Shown here: positions 44,153 through 56,529 of the stretch, piece after piece
How positions within the stretch are numbered: position 1 is the stretch's first letter
How the letters are laid out: each line of letters opens with the position of its first letter
Source of the DNA: Mermis nigrescens
Lineage: Eukaryota; Nematoda; Enoplea; Mermithida; Mermithidae
Direction of reading: 5' to 3'
DNA length: 64,000 nucleotides
Assembly: GCA_036768485.1 (NCBI GenBank)
Contig: JAVLUZ010000228.1
Span: 1,262,384-1,326,383, forward strand
The notes under the pieces: model-generated
Database searches by the model: none
What the model was told of the DNA's origin: nothing
The model's input: the letters and a program-made list of their open reading frames with translations, nothing else
Made by a program: the position numbers and the translations under genes

Positions 44153-44779
44153 TATAAATCATAGGTAGCACGTTAGCGCGTACTTATGATATACATATAC
44201 CTACTTCGTCAACCCCAACACATTGTCCAGCCCCTACTGAGACATTTCTGTATGTTGCAGCTTCTTAAAAGGATAGATAATTAACAAATTCGCTCCCTGT
44301 GGTTTTTTTAAATTTTTTGTAATCAATTCTCGGTGTGTAAAGAGCGTATAAAGTTTCACTGTAAAGTTATAACATATATGTATATTTTGAAATTTAGGGC
44401 GGCACACACACGACTTTTCTAACTCAGTTTTGCACTCTGTTTGGTCTGGTTTTTTTAAATGTAGGCAATTGAGTAAGCTCTGAATTATTCCTTTAGTTTT
44501 TTTAAGTGACTTTTTCCAGATGGGCAGCGTAAATAGTGGAAAACTTTTGGGTTAAAAAATAAATTTTAGTCGAGTTTTCGACTTGTTTATGTCTGCCAAA
44601 TTTTTTGTATAAGAGTTTGCGAAAAACCAACATATTTACGGTAATGTACTGCGGATCAAAGGCTCCTTCGGCTTACCTGCAAACTTTTTTACACTCAATA
44701 CGAAGTTAGATCTAGGGGTTTAAGCTTTACATTCTAGTGGATGGTGGAAAAAACAGGTTTTGTTCAACTGTCAACTATA

Positions 44780-44939
44780 GTCCGTTTTACATAACTTCGT
44801 GCATAAATTCTAAGAATTTTCATCGACAGTAGCCCAAAGTTACCTTAATTATATATCAGATCAATGCTATAATCGCAATCTGTCAACTAATTGTCGGAGA
44901 TGGTTTTAAAATTTATGACCGAAGTTCTGTGAAACGGAC
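44780..44939 (+). mobile_element. 161-bp-type MITE, copy 2
   Basis: Ends GTCCGTTTTACATAACTTCG and CGAAGTTCTGTGAAACGGAC: nearly perfect 20-bp inverted repeats. TA on the left; the right TA is altered. Confidence 0.85.
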
Positions 44940-45118
44940 CATAATCCGGATCGGGACAAATTGACTATAGTCTGTTTCATTCCAAACAGCCTATTTTTCG
45001 CTTAATGTAATAGATTTTCAATGCACGAAAGACATCTTCAGTTATGCTCATGTAACAGCGGTTGCTAAAAACTCTTCTTATTAATATTTAATCTTGCTTA
45101 ACATGTGACGCATCTATA

Positions 45119-45286
45119 GTCTGTTTCACATAACTTCGTGCAAAAAATTCAAAGAATTTTTATCGACAGTAAGCCTGAGGGTTACGATAATTATATATCA
45201 GATCAATGCCACTCGTATAATCGGAATCTGTCAGCTTGCTATCGGAGATAGTTTAAGAATTTATGTAGAACAAAGTTAAAGTACGT
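45119..45286 (+). mobile_element. 161-bp-type MITE, copy 3 (right end worn)
   Basis: Left end GTCTGTTTCACATAACTTCG after TA. The interior ATAATTATATATCAGATCAATGC is shared with the other two copies. The right inverted repeat has decayed. Confidence 0.75.
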
Positions 45287-46202
45287 TTCAAGGGCTACAC
45301 GTCGCAGCAAATTACGTTTGAAAAAACTCAATATTGAGTTGAGGTGTAGAGTTTAAAATCAGGGATGTAACCTGGGGTGAAAAAACAAATTCATTTCCTT
45401 TTTCGATTGGTCAATATCTCAAATATTTTGCGGAACAGAAGTTTTCCACACACATACATCCTACAATTTAAGGGCTACAAACTGGCCAAAGCGAATTTCT
45501 CTACACTCATTGTGAGTTTCAGATTTTTTATGTTTACAGTATAGTGGATGGTGGAAAAATACGTTTTTGTCCCTTTTTGTCCGCCAATTTCACCGTTTAG
45601 AAGTCTGAACGGAATAAGTCGAATAAAATAAAAGTATAGGGGGTATTTGTCACGCACATTGTGTTTGTGTACATCAAAAGCTAAAAAGCAGGGGCGTTAA
45701 ACGTGTTCCTGTCTTGTTTTTTTGACAACTTCTCCGGATGAGTCTGGACATGAACAAAAGTCTAAAACGTACCAGAGGTCAAACGTGATACGTCAGTTGG
45801 GCATGTTTGCTTACACTCAACAATGGTGTAAAGTGGTTTGTATCTAATATTTTTTATTTTGCAGGCCATTGTGAAGAGTAATTTTTTCATAAATATTGAT
45901 CGCAATACTCGAGTGATATCGGAATTCGAATCCTACTAAAATCTTATTTACACTCGGTTGTTGTGTAGAGTTTACACTGAAAGATAATTCAAGCTCTAGA
46001 GTGCTGTGGAAGCTTAATTTTTTTTTCAAAATGTTCCATGTAACTTAAGAATTACGGATCTAAGTGTTAGTTTCCTCTACACCGATAGTTCTGTAAAATT
46101 TACGCTATTCACTTATTGTTACTATGTAAAGTTTACACTACAAATTTATTTTACTTTCAGAGCATTGTAGAACGTGAATTTTTTCAAAATATGCTCCGTA
46201 AG

Positions 46203-46424
46203 GTCAAAAAATGGTCTTAAAATGATGATATGGCGAAAAAGACATCATTTTTAAACGATTCTCATCGAGCGCTATCAATTGGTATCAAAAAAATCGCGAA
46301 AAAAAAACAAAAAAAATTTAAACAAATAATTCTGGGGTTATTTCGGTTTTTTGGGGAAGGGGGTACTCGGCCTTTTGAGGATTGCATAATACCCGAATTC
46401 CCCCCTCCACCGCGCCCATGTGTG
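46203..46424 (-). mobile_element. hAT-like MITE family A, left-truncated
   Basis: Shares ATGGCGAAAAAGAC, CGAGCGCTATCAATTGG and the end CGCGCCCATGTGTG. The left end merges into the large repeat, so the terminus is lost. Confidence 0.7.
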
Positions 46425-46499
46425 ATAGTCACCCGGCATGCAAATTTTATAACGAATAAAGTATAATAGGCAAGTACTCATCAATCATAGGTTGCGCGA

Positions 46500-48640
46500 T
46501 AGTGCTACCTATAATATACTTGGCCTCCTTTTTTCTTATATGTTTATCACAGCGAGTGCGAAATTTTTCTCTCCTCCCCCTCACAGCTATAACGGCACAC
46601 ATCTGGGAGGTGCGGTTTTTTTAATCGATAGATAATTAAAAAATTCGATGTCGGTCTTTTTTTTGTTTGCACTCAATACCGAGTTAGCAATGAGCGTGTA
46701 AAGTGTAAACCGAAAAATCAAATAATTTGCAAAGGGCCAATTTTTTCAAAATGTTGCCCCTGAACTGTAGATTACGAATCTGACCTTAAAATTTTTTAAC
46801 ACTCGATGGTTGTTGCATAAAAGTGTAAAGTATACGTGTTTTTTACTCTTTGCGTGTCCTTCGGCTTATCTAACTCAATTTTGGTTTATGTGCACTCCAA
46901 TCAGTTTTATAATGTAGAGGGTTGCAAAATCTCAAAACCGAATTTTTTTGTTGTTCTTATAATGCAATATTTCTTTATCTGTGATCGTTTTAGTGTAAAG
47001 GGTTCGAGACGAAAAACGGTATTTCTTTAACTACTCCGCTAAGTAGGCGGAACATGCTAATTATGTTTAAAAGGTGCCCTGACCTTAGCGTTACAGTCCC
47101 AGCTTATTTTGTCTCTATACACCCAATATTGCGGTATAAGCACAAGTGTAAAGTTTACACCGAGAAGCATTTTTGCGCCCAGAGCGTCGTAGATGATGAA
47201 TTTTTTTAAAATGTTCTCCGTAAGGTCAGAATAACGAATCTGACCTTTAAACTTTTCTACAGCCAGTGTTTGTTGATGTATGAAGAGGTGAACGTTGAAT
47301 TATACCTACACCTATTTTCTAATGCCGATAGATAACACCGTATTGCATATTGTTTGATCAGATTTTCCTTAATTCAGAGGTTTTTGACTCTCTTTAATAA
47401 ATAACTATTTTTATCATCATAAATGCACTATTCTTAAACTTCAGTAGAATGATGAATATTTTTCAAAATAGTATAATCAAGCTGAAATCTTCCGATATGC
47501 CGAGTTGGCGCAGTGGTTGACAACTCCGTTCTAGGATGCGGTCTTAAGAAAAGAATGATGGTTCGAATCTTCTGAATGCCGACTTTTTCATTTTTTTAAT
47601 TCTCTTGACAAAACCATGCACTTCATTTGACTTATTCATCTATTTAGCTTCTGCAGATAGCACTTTTTTGTTTTTTAAATTTCGCCTCAGTTCTCGAATG
47701 GGAGTGGAAAGAGTGCGAAAATTTGGGGGTGAAAAGACACATTTTGGCCGAGTTTTCGACTTGTTTATGTCTGCCAACAACTCCGGTTATGAGTTTTAGG
47801 AAATTTTTTCTGACAGATATGTAGTATGGATGAAGGGCTATCTTGTGCTTACCCGCAAACTTTTCTACTATCAATACGCAGTTAATACCAGGGTTTTAAA
47901 CTTTACACTCTAGTGGATGAGTAAAAAAACAGATTTTGTCCAAGATTTCTCTGCAAATTTTTTCGGTTATGAGTTGGGATGAATTGAATGAAATAGAAAT
48001 GAAGTAACTTCTAATGGCTACACGTCGAAGCAAGCCGCGTTCAAGAAAACGTAATATTGAGTTGTTTATGGGGTGTAAACTTCGAAATCTGATGTGTAAA
48101 GTGGGCGAAAAAAACAGGGTTTTTTCGTATTTTCATTGGTTAATCATATCAAATATTTTGCGGAACATAAGTTTGGCACAAACAAACGTACTACAATCAA
48201 AGGGCAACAAACTGGCCCTAACCGAATTTATTTACATTCAATGGGGCGTTAGGTTCAGATTTTTAAAGTTTACAATGTGGCGTACAGTGGAAAATACATG
48301 TTTGTACATTTTTGTTCGCCACTTTCTCTGTTCAGAAGTCGGGCGAGGTCGAATAGGATAAAAATAAAGTACTTTCTAAGGGGTACGCGTCACAGCGAAT
48401 TACATTTGTTTACATCAGTATTTAGCTTTTTCGGGAGGTGTAAAGTCAAAAAATGGGGGAGTTAAACGTGTTCCTGTCTTGTTTCTTCTGTCAAGTTCTG
48501 GGTTATAAGTCTGGACATAATCTCAAGTCTAAAAATGAACCAGAAACCAAATGTGATACGCCAGTTTGTTTGCACACAACAATTGTGTAGAGTGGTTGAC
48601 ATGTGATATTTATTTTTTGATGTACTGAAATCACGCTAAT
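46500..48640 (+). repeat. Large GTGTAAA-type repeat unit, copy R2
   Basis: Parallels R3: GTGTAAAGGGTTCGAGACG (46992 and 51351), CTACTCCGCTAAGTAGGCG, TTAGCACAAG-type then GTGTAAAGTTTACACC, the tRNA-like segment, GACAAAACCATGCACTTC-type text, and TTAACCATAT-type ends before the inverted-repeat element at 48654. Confidence 0.85.
47499..47583 (+). repeat. tRNA-like segment (tRNA-derived, not a functional tRNA)
   Basis: A perfect RNA polymerase III box A, TGGCGCAGTGG, at 47506-47516 and a box B, GGTTCGAATCT, at 47560-47570, with correct spacing. The acceptor and T stems do not pair, so it is a relic or the head of a SINE-like sequence. A worn counterpart is in R3 at 52150-52240. Confidence 0.6.
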
Positions 48641-48653
48641 TAAAAGTAGTGTA

Positions 48654-49405
48654 CTAGCAAAGAGAAATGCTCCGATGGAACAAAAAAGATGAATATACTT
48701 GGAATTTAGGATAATTAAGGATGTAAAAGGAGGGGACTAGGAAAAATCTACTTAAAGTCGCAAAATCTGCTAAAAATCACACTTTCTCTAAGCAACGCTA
48801 AAAATCGAAGTATATTATGCGGCCAACAGATTAAAATAAATATTTAACCATAAAATGATTGAAAAAGCAGCACATTAACCACGCAGTAGCTATGGGAAAT
48901 GATGTTGAGTAAACTGTCAGTCTTTCTAAGCCAATTGAATGAATGGTTTAAAACAGTAGGAAACGCGTAAGTTGACTTGATGACTTGAAACAGACTCACT
49001 AGAACGCACTTAACGATTGTGTGCACTAATCAATCGGCCCCTGCTTTCCTTGATTTAATGCCCAAAACAAAATAAAACAACTTTAAATACAATACCACTT
49101 AGTTTTCCATCAATCAGGATACGAAGCTAGTCAGCGTTGCTACTTGCCAGCAATTTTAAAAAATAATCATTACAGATTCCGTTTATACACTTTTATCTGA
49201 AACTTTGAACATTATTTAGAAAAGACACTTTTTTAGAGGCCGCAGAATATACTTCGATTTTTAGCGTTGCTTAGAAAGTGTGATTTTTAGCAGATTTTGC
49301 GACTTTAAGTAGATTTTTCTAGTCCCCTCCTTTTGCATCCTTAATAATCCTAAATTCCAAGTATATTCATCTTTTTTGTTCCATCGGAGCATTTTTCTTT
49401 GCTAG
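48654..49405. mobile_element. Inverted-repeat element P1, ~170-bp TIRs
   Basis: Outer ends CTAGCAAAG..CTTTGCTAG flanked by TA. The arms, at 48654-48824 and 49236-49405, are ~170-bp reverse complements. The middle (about 410 bp) matches P2's middle in the opposite direction. No transposase frame. Confidence 0.9.
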
Positions 49406-49589
49406 TAAAAAATAACTTACTTGAAATTCGCGAATATAACAAATAGGATTTTGAGGCTAAATTATATCGAATCACATGTATTAGGCTCAAACGTGAATTT
49501 CTGGTTAATCAAAAAATGAGTAGTAAGGATTCTCTGTCCGTTTGGTTCAATATTGTCCTATTTGAAAAATTTTGAGCGACTATCGAGCA

Positions 49590-49843
49590 CACATGGGCGT
49601 TGGGAGCACATGTGGGCGTGGGGGGTTCAGGGGTAAGCCCTCTCCCAGGGGCTGAATACCCCCCTCTCCCCGCAGAAACCAAAATACCCTCCCCCAATTC
49701 AATTTTTGAAATTTTTTTGTTTTGTTCACTATTTGTTGAAGCCAAACGTAAATGGTGTTCTTTCGCGATACCATTTTTAAGACCAATTTTCTGACCTTTG
49801 TAAAATCTTTCATCCCCCAGAATTTAGGTGCTGCCCACGTTTG
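49590..49843 (+). mobile_element. hAT-like MITE family A
   Basis: Left end doubled (CACATGGGCGT then CACATGTGGGCGTGG), right end GTGCTGCCCACGTTTG. TSD not visible. Confidence 0.7.
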
Positions 49844-51339
49844 ATTAGAGGTCTGGTGGTCTTGACCCTCCCCAGAATCAGGCGGACCTCCCAAAATCAA
49901 TAGACCCCCAGAATTAAATTTTTGGCACTATTTTTGGCTATTCGGCCCACATTGGACCCACAGAAATTGGCTGCTGCTTACCTATGCTATCGAACATTTT
50001 TCTTCTCTTAGCCGCTGAGCTCAAAAATTATTCGTCTATTTAAACATGTATTAAGTGTGATTCAGCTATTTCTAATGCGTAAATTTTTGTAACTTAAAAT
50101 GTAACATTTTTTGTATTAATTATTAGAACTATATTTTTATCTACATTTTAATTTCATTTAGGTTTAATGCATATTTTTCGCCGAAGTGTTTCGATGTAAC
50201 ACCAGTCATCACTAAGTAAATAAATAGCGAAAAACTTTGACGTGTGGTTTGTTTGAAATATTGTCATAGACGGCTAATTTAGGTAAGTAATTTTTAGAAT
50301 TTTGCCTGTTATACTGGATCGACGATTTTTGCAGTGCATGGTTAAATAAAAGTTCTCGCTTAATACTCCTTATATGTACCTATATGCATCTAGCTGTTTG
50401 AGTAATGATCGCAAAACCACAAACTGAGGACTATTAATTTTTTGATGTCAGACTACTCGATAATATCAAAAGGATCGTTACAGTAACACATTGATACAAA
50501 CTGTCTCTGGGGACATAAGAATGTCCTTTGTTTCACCTGGATGAAAATTCAAATCACCTTTGACATATGGAAAACATTACTTAGCCGTACGTTATGAAAT
50601 TATTTTCTACGAAAGGAAGCAATACGGAATCGTTCACACATTTTTGACGGCGCAGCAGGTACTGATGGATAGCTTTTTATAATCTGTTTAATTTATCCGA
50701 GAGCTTCTCCAGTAAATCTTTTCTGTGGCTACAGTAACGCTATCTTTCCTTCTTACTGTAGGTCGTTCAATAAAATTTTTCGAGGCATAATTTATCCTCG
50801 TCTTTCAGCAGATCATGCAACTTACGGATGGAAGTTACGCATTCAGCTTGTCATAAATTGACCGTTAAACACAATTGACTCAATATTTTAAACATCGACT
50901 CAAACTTCCGCTTAGCTTAGTGGTAGAACGTCTAATTGTAGTCGGAGCGACCCGGGTTCCATTCCAACCCTAGTTTTTTTACATAGCGCACTTACTTTAG
51001 CATGTCCCAGCACTATTTAGATGTTTAAATTATGTTTTTATGAACAGTTTAGTGTATTAAAAATGAAATAATGACAGCCGCTCGCCTCCACTCAACTTCT
51101 CTATCGAGTTACAGTAAATCATCTAATAAGGCATACTGTAGCCTCCAAAAAACCTACTGAAAAAGCCCTCAAATTAATGAAACAGACTTTAGTAGGTAAG
51201 GTAGCTCATTCCAATCGCCGCCTCTGCCTTTAAAAGTTATTCGAATCCAAGACATTTTATCATTTTTATACGGTCTACCATCTCTCAACATATTTTCAAT
51301 CAGAGAAAACCATCACGTATGTCATAGGTAGCGCGATTT
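49844..51339. other. No gene recognised between the large repeats
   Basis: Apart from CCCC-rich repeat remnants up to ~49990 and the tRNA-like segment at 50902-50975, I see no coding exon or known element here. Confidence 0.5.
50902..50975 (+). tRNA. tRNA-Tyr-like sequence (GTA loop), probable pseudogene
   Basis: Box A-like TAGCTTAGTGG, an anticodon loop TTGTAGT with GTA in the centre, box B-like GGTTCCATTCC, a GGGTT/AACCC pair and a following T7 terminator. The anticodon stem and part of the acceptor stem do not pair, so a working tRNA is unlikely. Confidence 0.45.
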
Positions 51340-54070
51340 TCAATGGTTTTAGTGTAAAGGGTTCGAGACGAAAAACAAAATTAATTCAGCTACTCCGCTA
51401 AGTAGGCGCAACATGCTAATTATGCTTAAAATGTGCCCTTATCTTAGCGTTACAGATCCTAGTTTATTTTGTTTCTAGTTACACACCCAATATTGCGTTA
51501 TTAGCACAAGTGTAAAGTTTACACCTAAAATTCAGATGAGCGGCGGAGGGCCAATTTTTTTTGAAAATGTTTTCTCTGATCAGCAGGTGACGAATCTGGT
51601 CTTAAAATTTCTTCACACTCATTAGTGTTTGCACAGGAGTGTAAATTAGACGGATTTTACTGTTTTCATGTGCACAAGCATATCTAGCTCAGTTTAACAT
51701 TCTATGCAGTCTGATTGGTTTCAAAAGGTAGATGGTTATAAAATCTAGGGGAGCCTTTTTTTAATTTTTTTTAAAGTTATATTTTCAAATTTAAAGGCGG
51801 TTTATTGTGAAGAGTCTGGGACTAAACTTTTTTCCGCCCAGAGCGTCGTGGATGATGAATTTTTTAAAATGTTCTCCGTAAGGTCAGAATAACGAATCTG
51901 ATCTTTAAACTTTTCTACAGCCAGTGTTTGTTGAGGTATGAAGAGGTGAACTTTGAATTATACATCTATTTTCTAATGCCGATAGATAACTCCGTATTGC
52001 ATATTATTTGATCAGATTTTTCTTATTTCAGAGGTTTTTGACTCGTCTTTAATAAATAATTATTTTTATTATCATTAATGCACTATCCTTAAACTTCAGT
52101 AGAATGATGAATATTTTTCAATCTAGTATAATCAAGCTGAAACCTTGGCTGCGAGTTGAGTCGGTGCAATGGCTGACGTATCCGTTCTCGCATGATGATT
52201 CAAAAAAGAATAATGGGTTCAAGTCTTCTGAATACTAACTTTTTCATTTTATAATTCTTTTGGCAAAACCATGCACTTCATTTGACTTATTCATCTATTT
52301 AGGTTCTGCAGATGACACTTTTTTGTTTTTTTTTAATTTAGCTCTAATTCTCGAATGGAGTGTAAAGAGTGCGAAAAATCTGGGGGTGAAAAGACACATT
52401 TTGGTCGAGTTTTCGACTTGTTTATGTCTGCCAACAACTCCAGTTATGAGTTTAACGAAATTTTTTCTGACAGAAATGTACTACGGATCAAGGGCTATCT
52501 TATGCTTACCAGCAAACTTTTCTACAATCAATACGCACTTAGTACCAGGGGTTTAAACTTCACACTCTAGTGGATGAGTAAAAAAACAGATTTTGTCCAA
52601 GATTTCTCTGTCAACTTTTTCGGTTATGAGTTGGGATAAATTAAATAAAATAGAAATGAATTAATCCCTAAGGGCTACACGTCGAAGTAAGCCGCGTTCA
52701 AAAAAACGTAAGATTGAGTTGTTTATGGGGGTGTAAAGTTCGAAATCTTTGGTGTAAAATGGCCGAAAAAACACTTTTTTTCGTATTTTGATTGGTAAAT
52801 CATATCAAATATTTTGCAGAACATAAGTTTGACACATACAAACGTACTACAATCAAAGGGCTACAAACTGGCCCGAACCGAATTTATTTACACTCAATGG
52901 ACGTTAGGTTCAGATTTTTAAAGTTTACAATGTGGTGAACAGTGGAAAATATTTGTTTGTCAATTTTTTTGTTCGCCACTTTCTCTGTTCAGAAGTCGGG
53001 CGAGGTAGAATAGGATACAAATAAAGTACTTTCTAAGGGGAGTTAAAGTTAAAGAGTTAAAGTCACAGCGAATGGCGTTTGTTTACATCGATATTTAGCT
53101 TTTTCGGGAGGTGTAAAGTCGAAAAAATGGGGGAGTTAAACGTTTTTCTGTCTTGTTTTTCTGCCAAGTTCTGGGTTATGAGTCTGAACATAATCTCAAG
53201 TCAAAAATTAACCAGAAACCAATTGTGATACGCCAGTTTGTTCGCACTCAACAGTGGTGTAAAATGCTTTACATCTGATATTTATTTGTCCTCGGGCCAT
53301 TGTGGAGACTTAATTTCTTCATAAATGTTGATCGTTATATCAGAGTAATATCAGAATTACGAATCCGACTAAAATTTTCTTTACACTCTGTGGTTGTGTT
53401 AAGTTTACACTGCATATTAACTTTAATTCTAGAGCCTTGCAGAAGCTTGATTATTTCTAAAGTCTAAAAATGCACCAGGAATCAAATGTGAGACGCTAGC
53501 TGAGCGCGTTCGCTTACACTAAACTGTGGTGTAAAGTAGTTTACAAGTGATGTTTATTTGTTCTCGGGTTATTGTGGAGACTCAATTTTTTCATGAACCT
53601 TAATCGTAATATAAGAGTAATATTAGAATTACTAATGCGACTAAAATCTTCTTTACACTCTGTGGTTGTGTAAAGTTCACACTGCATATTAACTTTAGAT
53701 CTAGAGCCTTGCGGAAGCTTATTTTTTTCAAAACGTTCAACGTAAAATCAGAATTGTGAATCTGACTGTTAGTTTTCTCTACACCTAGTAGTTGTGTAAA
53801 GTTTGCACTATTCATTTGTTGTTAATATGTAGTTTATACTACAAATTTATTTTACTTCCAAATCTGTGCGTTAGTGTTCCTTACACTTGATATTTGCGTA
53901 CAGTTTATGCTGGAAAACTTTGATCTGTTTAAATAATGTAAGGTTGTCTTGTTTAAAAAGGATAATGCTGATGTTAAGAACAATACTGTTTTCCGCGTTC
54001 TTGGACTGCTGTCATTATTGTGGCAAAGTACTGTATGTGTTCATTGACTGATGTACTCATACTAATTAAA
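51340..54070 (+). repeat. Large GTGTAAA-type repeat unit, copy R3
   Basis: Collinear with R2 (for example ATCAAAGGGCTACAAACTGG at 52852, its relative at 48196) and extended by extra ~250-bp modules (53280-53500 and 53510-53730 are near-duplicates). Ends CTAATTAAAAGTAGGGTA at the P2 element. Confidence 0.85.
52150..52240 (+). repeat. tRNA-like segment in R3, worn
   Basis: Aligns with 47499-47583: box A-like TCGGTGCAATGG and box B-like GGGTTCAAGTCTT, then TTTTTCATTTT. More diverged than its R2 partner. Confidence 0.5.
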
Positions 54071-54079
54071 AGTAGGGTA

Positions 54080-54875
54080 CTAGCAAAGAAAAATGCTCCG
54101 ATGGAACAAAAAGATGAATATACTCGGAATTGTGGATTATAAAGGATGTAAAAGGAGGGGACTAGGAAAAGCTACCTAAAGTCGCAAAATCTGCTAAAAA
54201 TCACACTTTCTCTAAGCAACGCAAAAAATTGAAGTTTATTCTGCGGCCTCTAAAAAGTGTCTGTTTGAATTAATTTTCGAAGTTTCAGATAAGAGTGTAT
54301 AAACGAAATCTATAATACTTATTTATTTTTTTAAATTGACTTGTTTCGATAGACTAGCTTCGTATCCTGATTGTTAGAAAACTAAGTAGTATTGTATTTA
54401 AAGTTGTTCTATTTTGTTATGAGCATTATAGCAAGCAAAGCAGGGGCCGATTTATTAGTGCACACAATCGTTACGGGCATGTTAGTGTACCTACATTTAG
54501 TCTGTTTCAAGTCAACTTACGCGTTTCCTACTGTTTTAAACCAACAATTTCTTCAATTGTCTTGGATACGTCGATGTTTGCTATTTCATTCAATTCGCTT
54601 AGAAAGACTCTTAGTTTACTCAATATCATTTCCCATAGCTACTGCATAGCTAACGTGCTGCTTTTTCAATCATTTTTATGGTTAAATATTTATTTTAATC
54701 TGTTGGCCGCAGAATATACTTCGATTTTTTGCGTTGCTTAGAAAAAATTTGATTTTTAGCTGATTTCGTGACCTTAGGTAGCTTTTTCCTAGTCCCCTCT
54801 TTTTACATCCTTAATAATCCACATTCCCAAGTATATTCATTTTTTTTGTTCAATCGGAGCATTTTTCTTTGCTAG
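54080..54875. mobile_element. Inverted-repeat element P2
   Basis: Same CTAGCAAAG/CTTTGCTAG ends and TA flanks as P1, with arms of ~170 bp (54080-54248, 54702-54875). The middle is reversed relative to P1. Confidence 0.9.
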
Positions 54876-55167
54876 TATGACGTCATATTCTTCTGAGGGC
54901 ATACGTAATTTTTCAATAAATAACCGCATTTGTTTTGTGAATACATCAATATTAATTTGCCACGTCTATATTCTATATATGAGATGACTGCAAATGATGA
55001 AAGTAAATAAATAAGTTTTAGCTCTTCCAATAATTATAAAAAAAGCGTAGAGAAATTTATAAATTCATAAATAGCCTGTTATACCTGAAACATAACTTCA
55101 CCCATCCACCGGATTGCAGGTCTCACCAGGTGTGTTTCTCGCTCCTTCGCCTGTCTCATCCCATCAA

Positions 55168-55697
55168 CAGGGGCGGATTTAAGGAGGCGGTCGCCCCCAC
55201 CTATTGACCCAAAACAGGTTTGGCGAGATAAAGAATGGATATGTAATTTGCAATGAATTGGTGACCCGGATGTCATTTTTCGTCTATGTAATATGCCTCA
55301 AAATAATTTCAATAGCAGGAACAGCTATTTCAGCATTGCCTTCTATTTCAGAGCATAACTTTGAAAATTTTCGACGTTTCGCGTCAAATGCTATAAATAC
55401 AGAAAATCGAGCAGTAAATCAAGCTTCTAAACATCCTTCCGTCTAAGTTTCACCAATATTCTGGCGCTTCGTGTCGGATTTTCGCTAAAGTCAAAGAAAT
55501 TCAATTATTTTGCCGCACAAAATTGTCGAAATTTTCAAGATTTGACGAAAAAATTCTGCGTCAAAAGGGATTTTAAATAAAAGTCGGCGAAAAAGTCTAT
55601 TTCGCATGTGAAAGGCTAATTTTTGGATTTTTGGAACTATTTTTGACTGTTTCCATGAAAGTTGGCGTACCGCAGGAAAATCCTAGATCCGCCACTG
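55168..55697. mobile_element. hAT-like non-autonomous element (CAGGGGCGGAT type), 530 bp
   Basis: TSD CCCATCAA / CTCATCAA (55160-55167, 55698-55705), one mismatch. Ends CAGGGGCGGATTTAAGG and CTAGATCCGCCACTG. Inside are two degenerate GC hairpins. Confidence 0.9.
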
Positions 55698-56226
55698 CTC
55701 ATCAAATGTCCCAACTCATCGCAATTAAAACCTCCTGCCTACCCCATTGCATCACGTGTAAAATTTAGTGATGTATATCAATTAGTCACATTTTTCACTT
55801 TAACGTCAACATTTTTGTGTTACTTTATTCTGAGAAGCAAAAGTGAAACAGAAAATATTATATCAAGTAAAGCAGACCAGTAGCGTTTTTCCCATATTAA
55901 TATTTGATTAATTTCCGCCTTTATCAAATCTGAGCTAATCTGCCAATTTTGTTGAAGTTTGCACGCACTGTGACCATGTAACTATGACAGTTACACGTAC
56001 ATAACCATTTTCGAGCAGCCATCCTTGCGATGTGTGAGTTCGTGGTTATGCCTTCAGTTCTCAATTAAATCCTTATTTTTTATTACAAAATCAATTAGAT
56101 ACTTGTCCGGTAAAATAGAATTATGTATACGCTAATAACAATTATTTTATCTACGTTACCGCTTGTAAAGTTCTAGAATATTCTAATTCGTAAAAAGTAA
56201 TTTTAGCTTAATGATAATTTGTTATC

Positions 56227-56526
56227 TTAATGTCGATGTACTGTAGTCATCCCGTGACGGGAGAGTTTAGTCTGTTTTCTGGTTTTGGTCGACTGTGTAA
56301 TTTTTAGTTTTAGCTTTATTTGCTCGTCCCGGCTTGCAGCAGTGGTTGTATATTCTGTAATAAAATTAGAAAACCCACCCAGGAATTTATTATATCGAGG
56401 GTGAGGTAGGCCGGCTGCCATCGACGAAGACTTCTTGGATTTTTGTGGAGTTGAAAGGGTAAATAACTTTTGATCATTTCTTTCGTCAAAAATTCTATAT
56501 TCTTTTATCAACCCAAAAATTAGCTA
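56227..56526 (-). CDS. Possible terminal exon of an unrecognised gene
   Basis: An open frame runs from an acceptor-like TATTTTTAG (just above 56526) to a TAA at 56227-56229. It contains LIKEYRIFDERNDQKLFT, a Ser/Lys-rich linker, PHPRYNKFLGGFSNFITEYT and a basic tail rich in Lys/Thr. An AATAAA-type signal lies about 140 bases 3' (near 56085). I do not recognise the family, and no upstream exon could be found. It is one of the few 300-bp frames here outside repeats, which is why it is listed. It could still be chance. Confidence 0.25.
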
Positions 56527-56529
56527 AAA

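Larger units (their letters stand above)
44280..46200 (+). repeat. Large GTGTAAA-type repeat unit, copy R1
   Basis: Shares a long ordered series of segments with R2 (46500-48640), R3 (51340-54070) and, inverted, R4 (62300-64000): GAGTTTTCGACTTGTTTATG, CATTCTAGTGGATGG, GGGCTACAAACTGGCC, GATACGTCAGTTGGGC and several modules with GTGTAGAGTTTACACTG-type palindromes. It is interrupted by MITE copies at 44780 and 45119. Confidence 0.8.

Noticed and set aside
47499..47583. Functional tRNA gene
   Set aside because: Promoter boxes are present, but the acceptor and T stems do not pair and a second copy in the repeat is worn.
48844..54649. Frames in P1 and P2 both containing STYAFPTVLN
   Set aside because: The shared peptide follows from nucleotide similarity of the two element centres. 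The frames are short, differently bounded and lack any domain.
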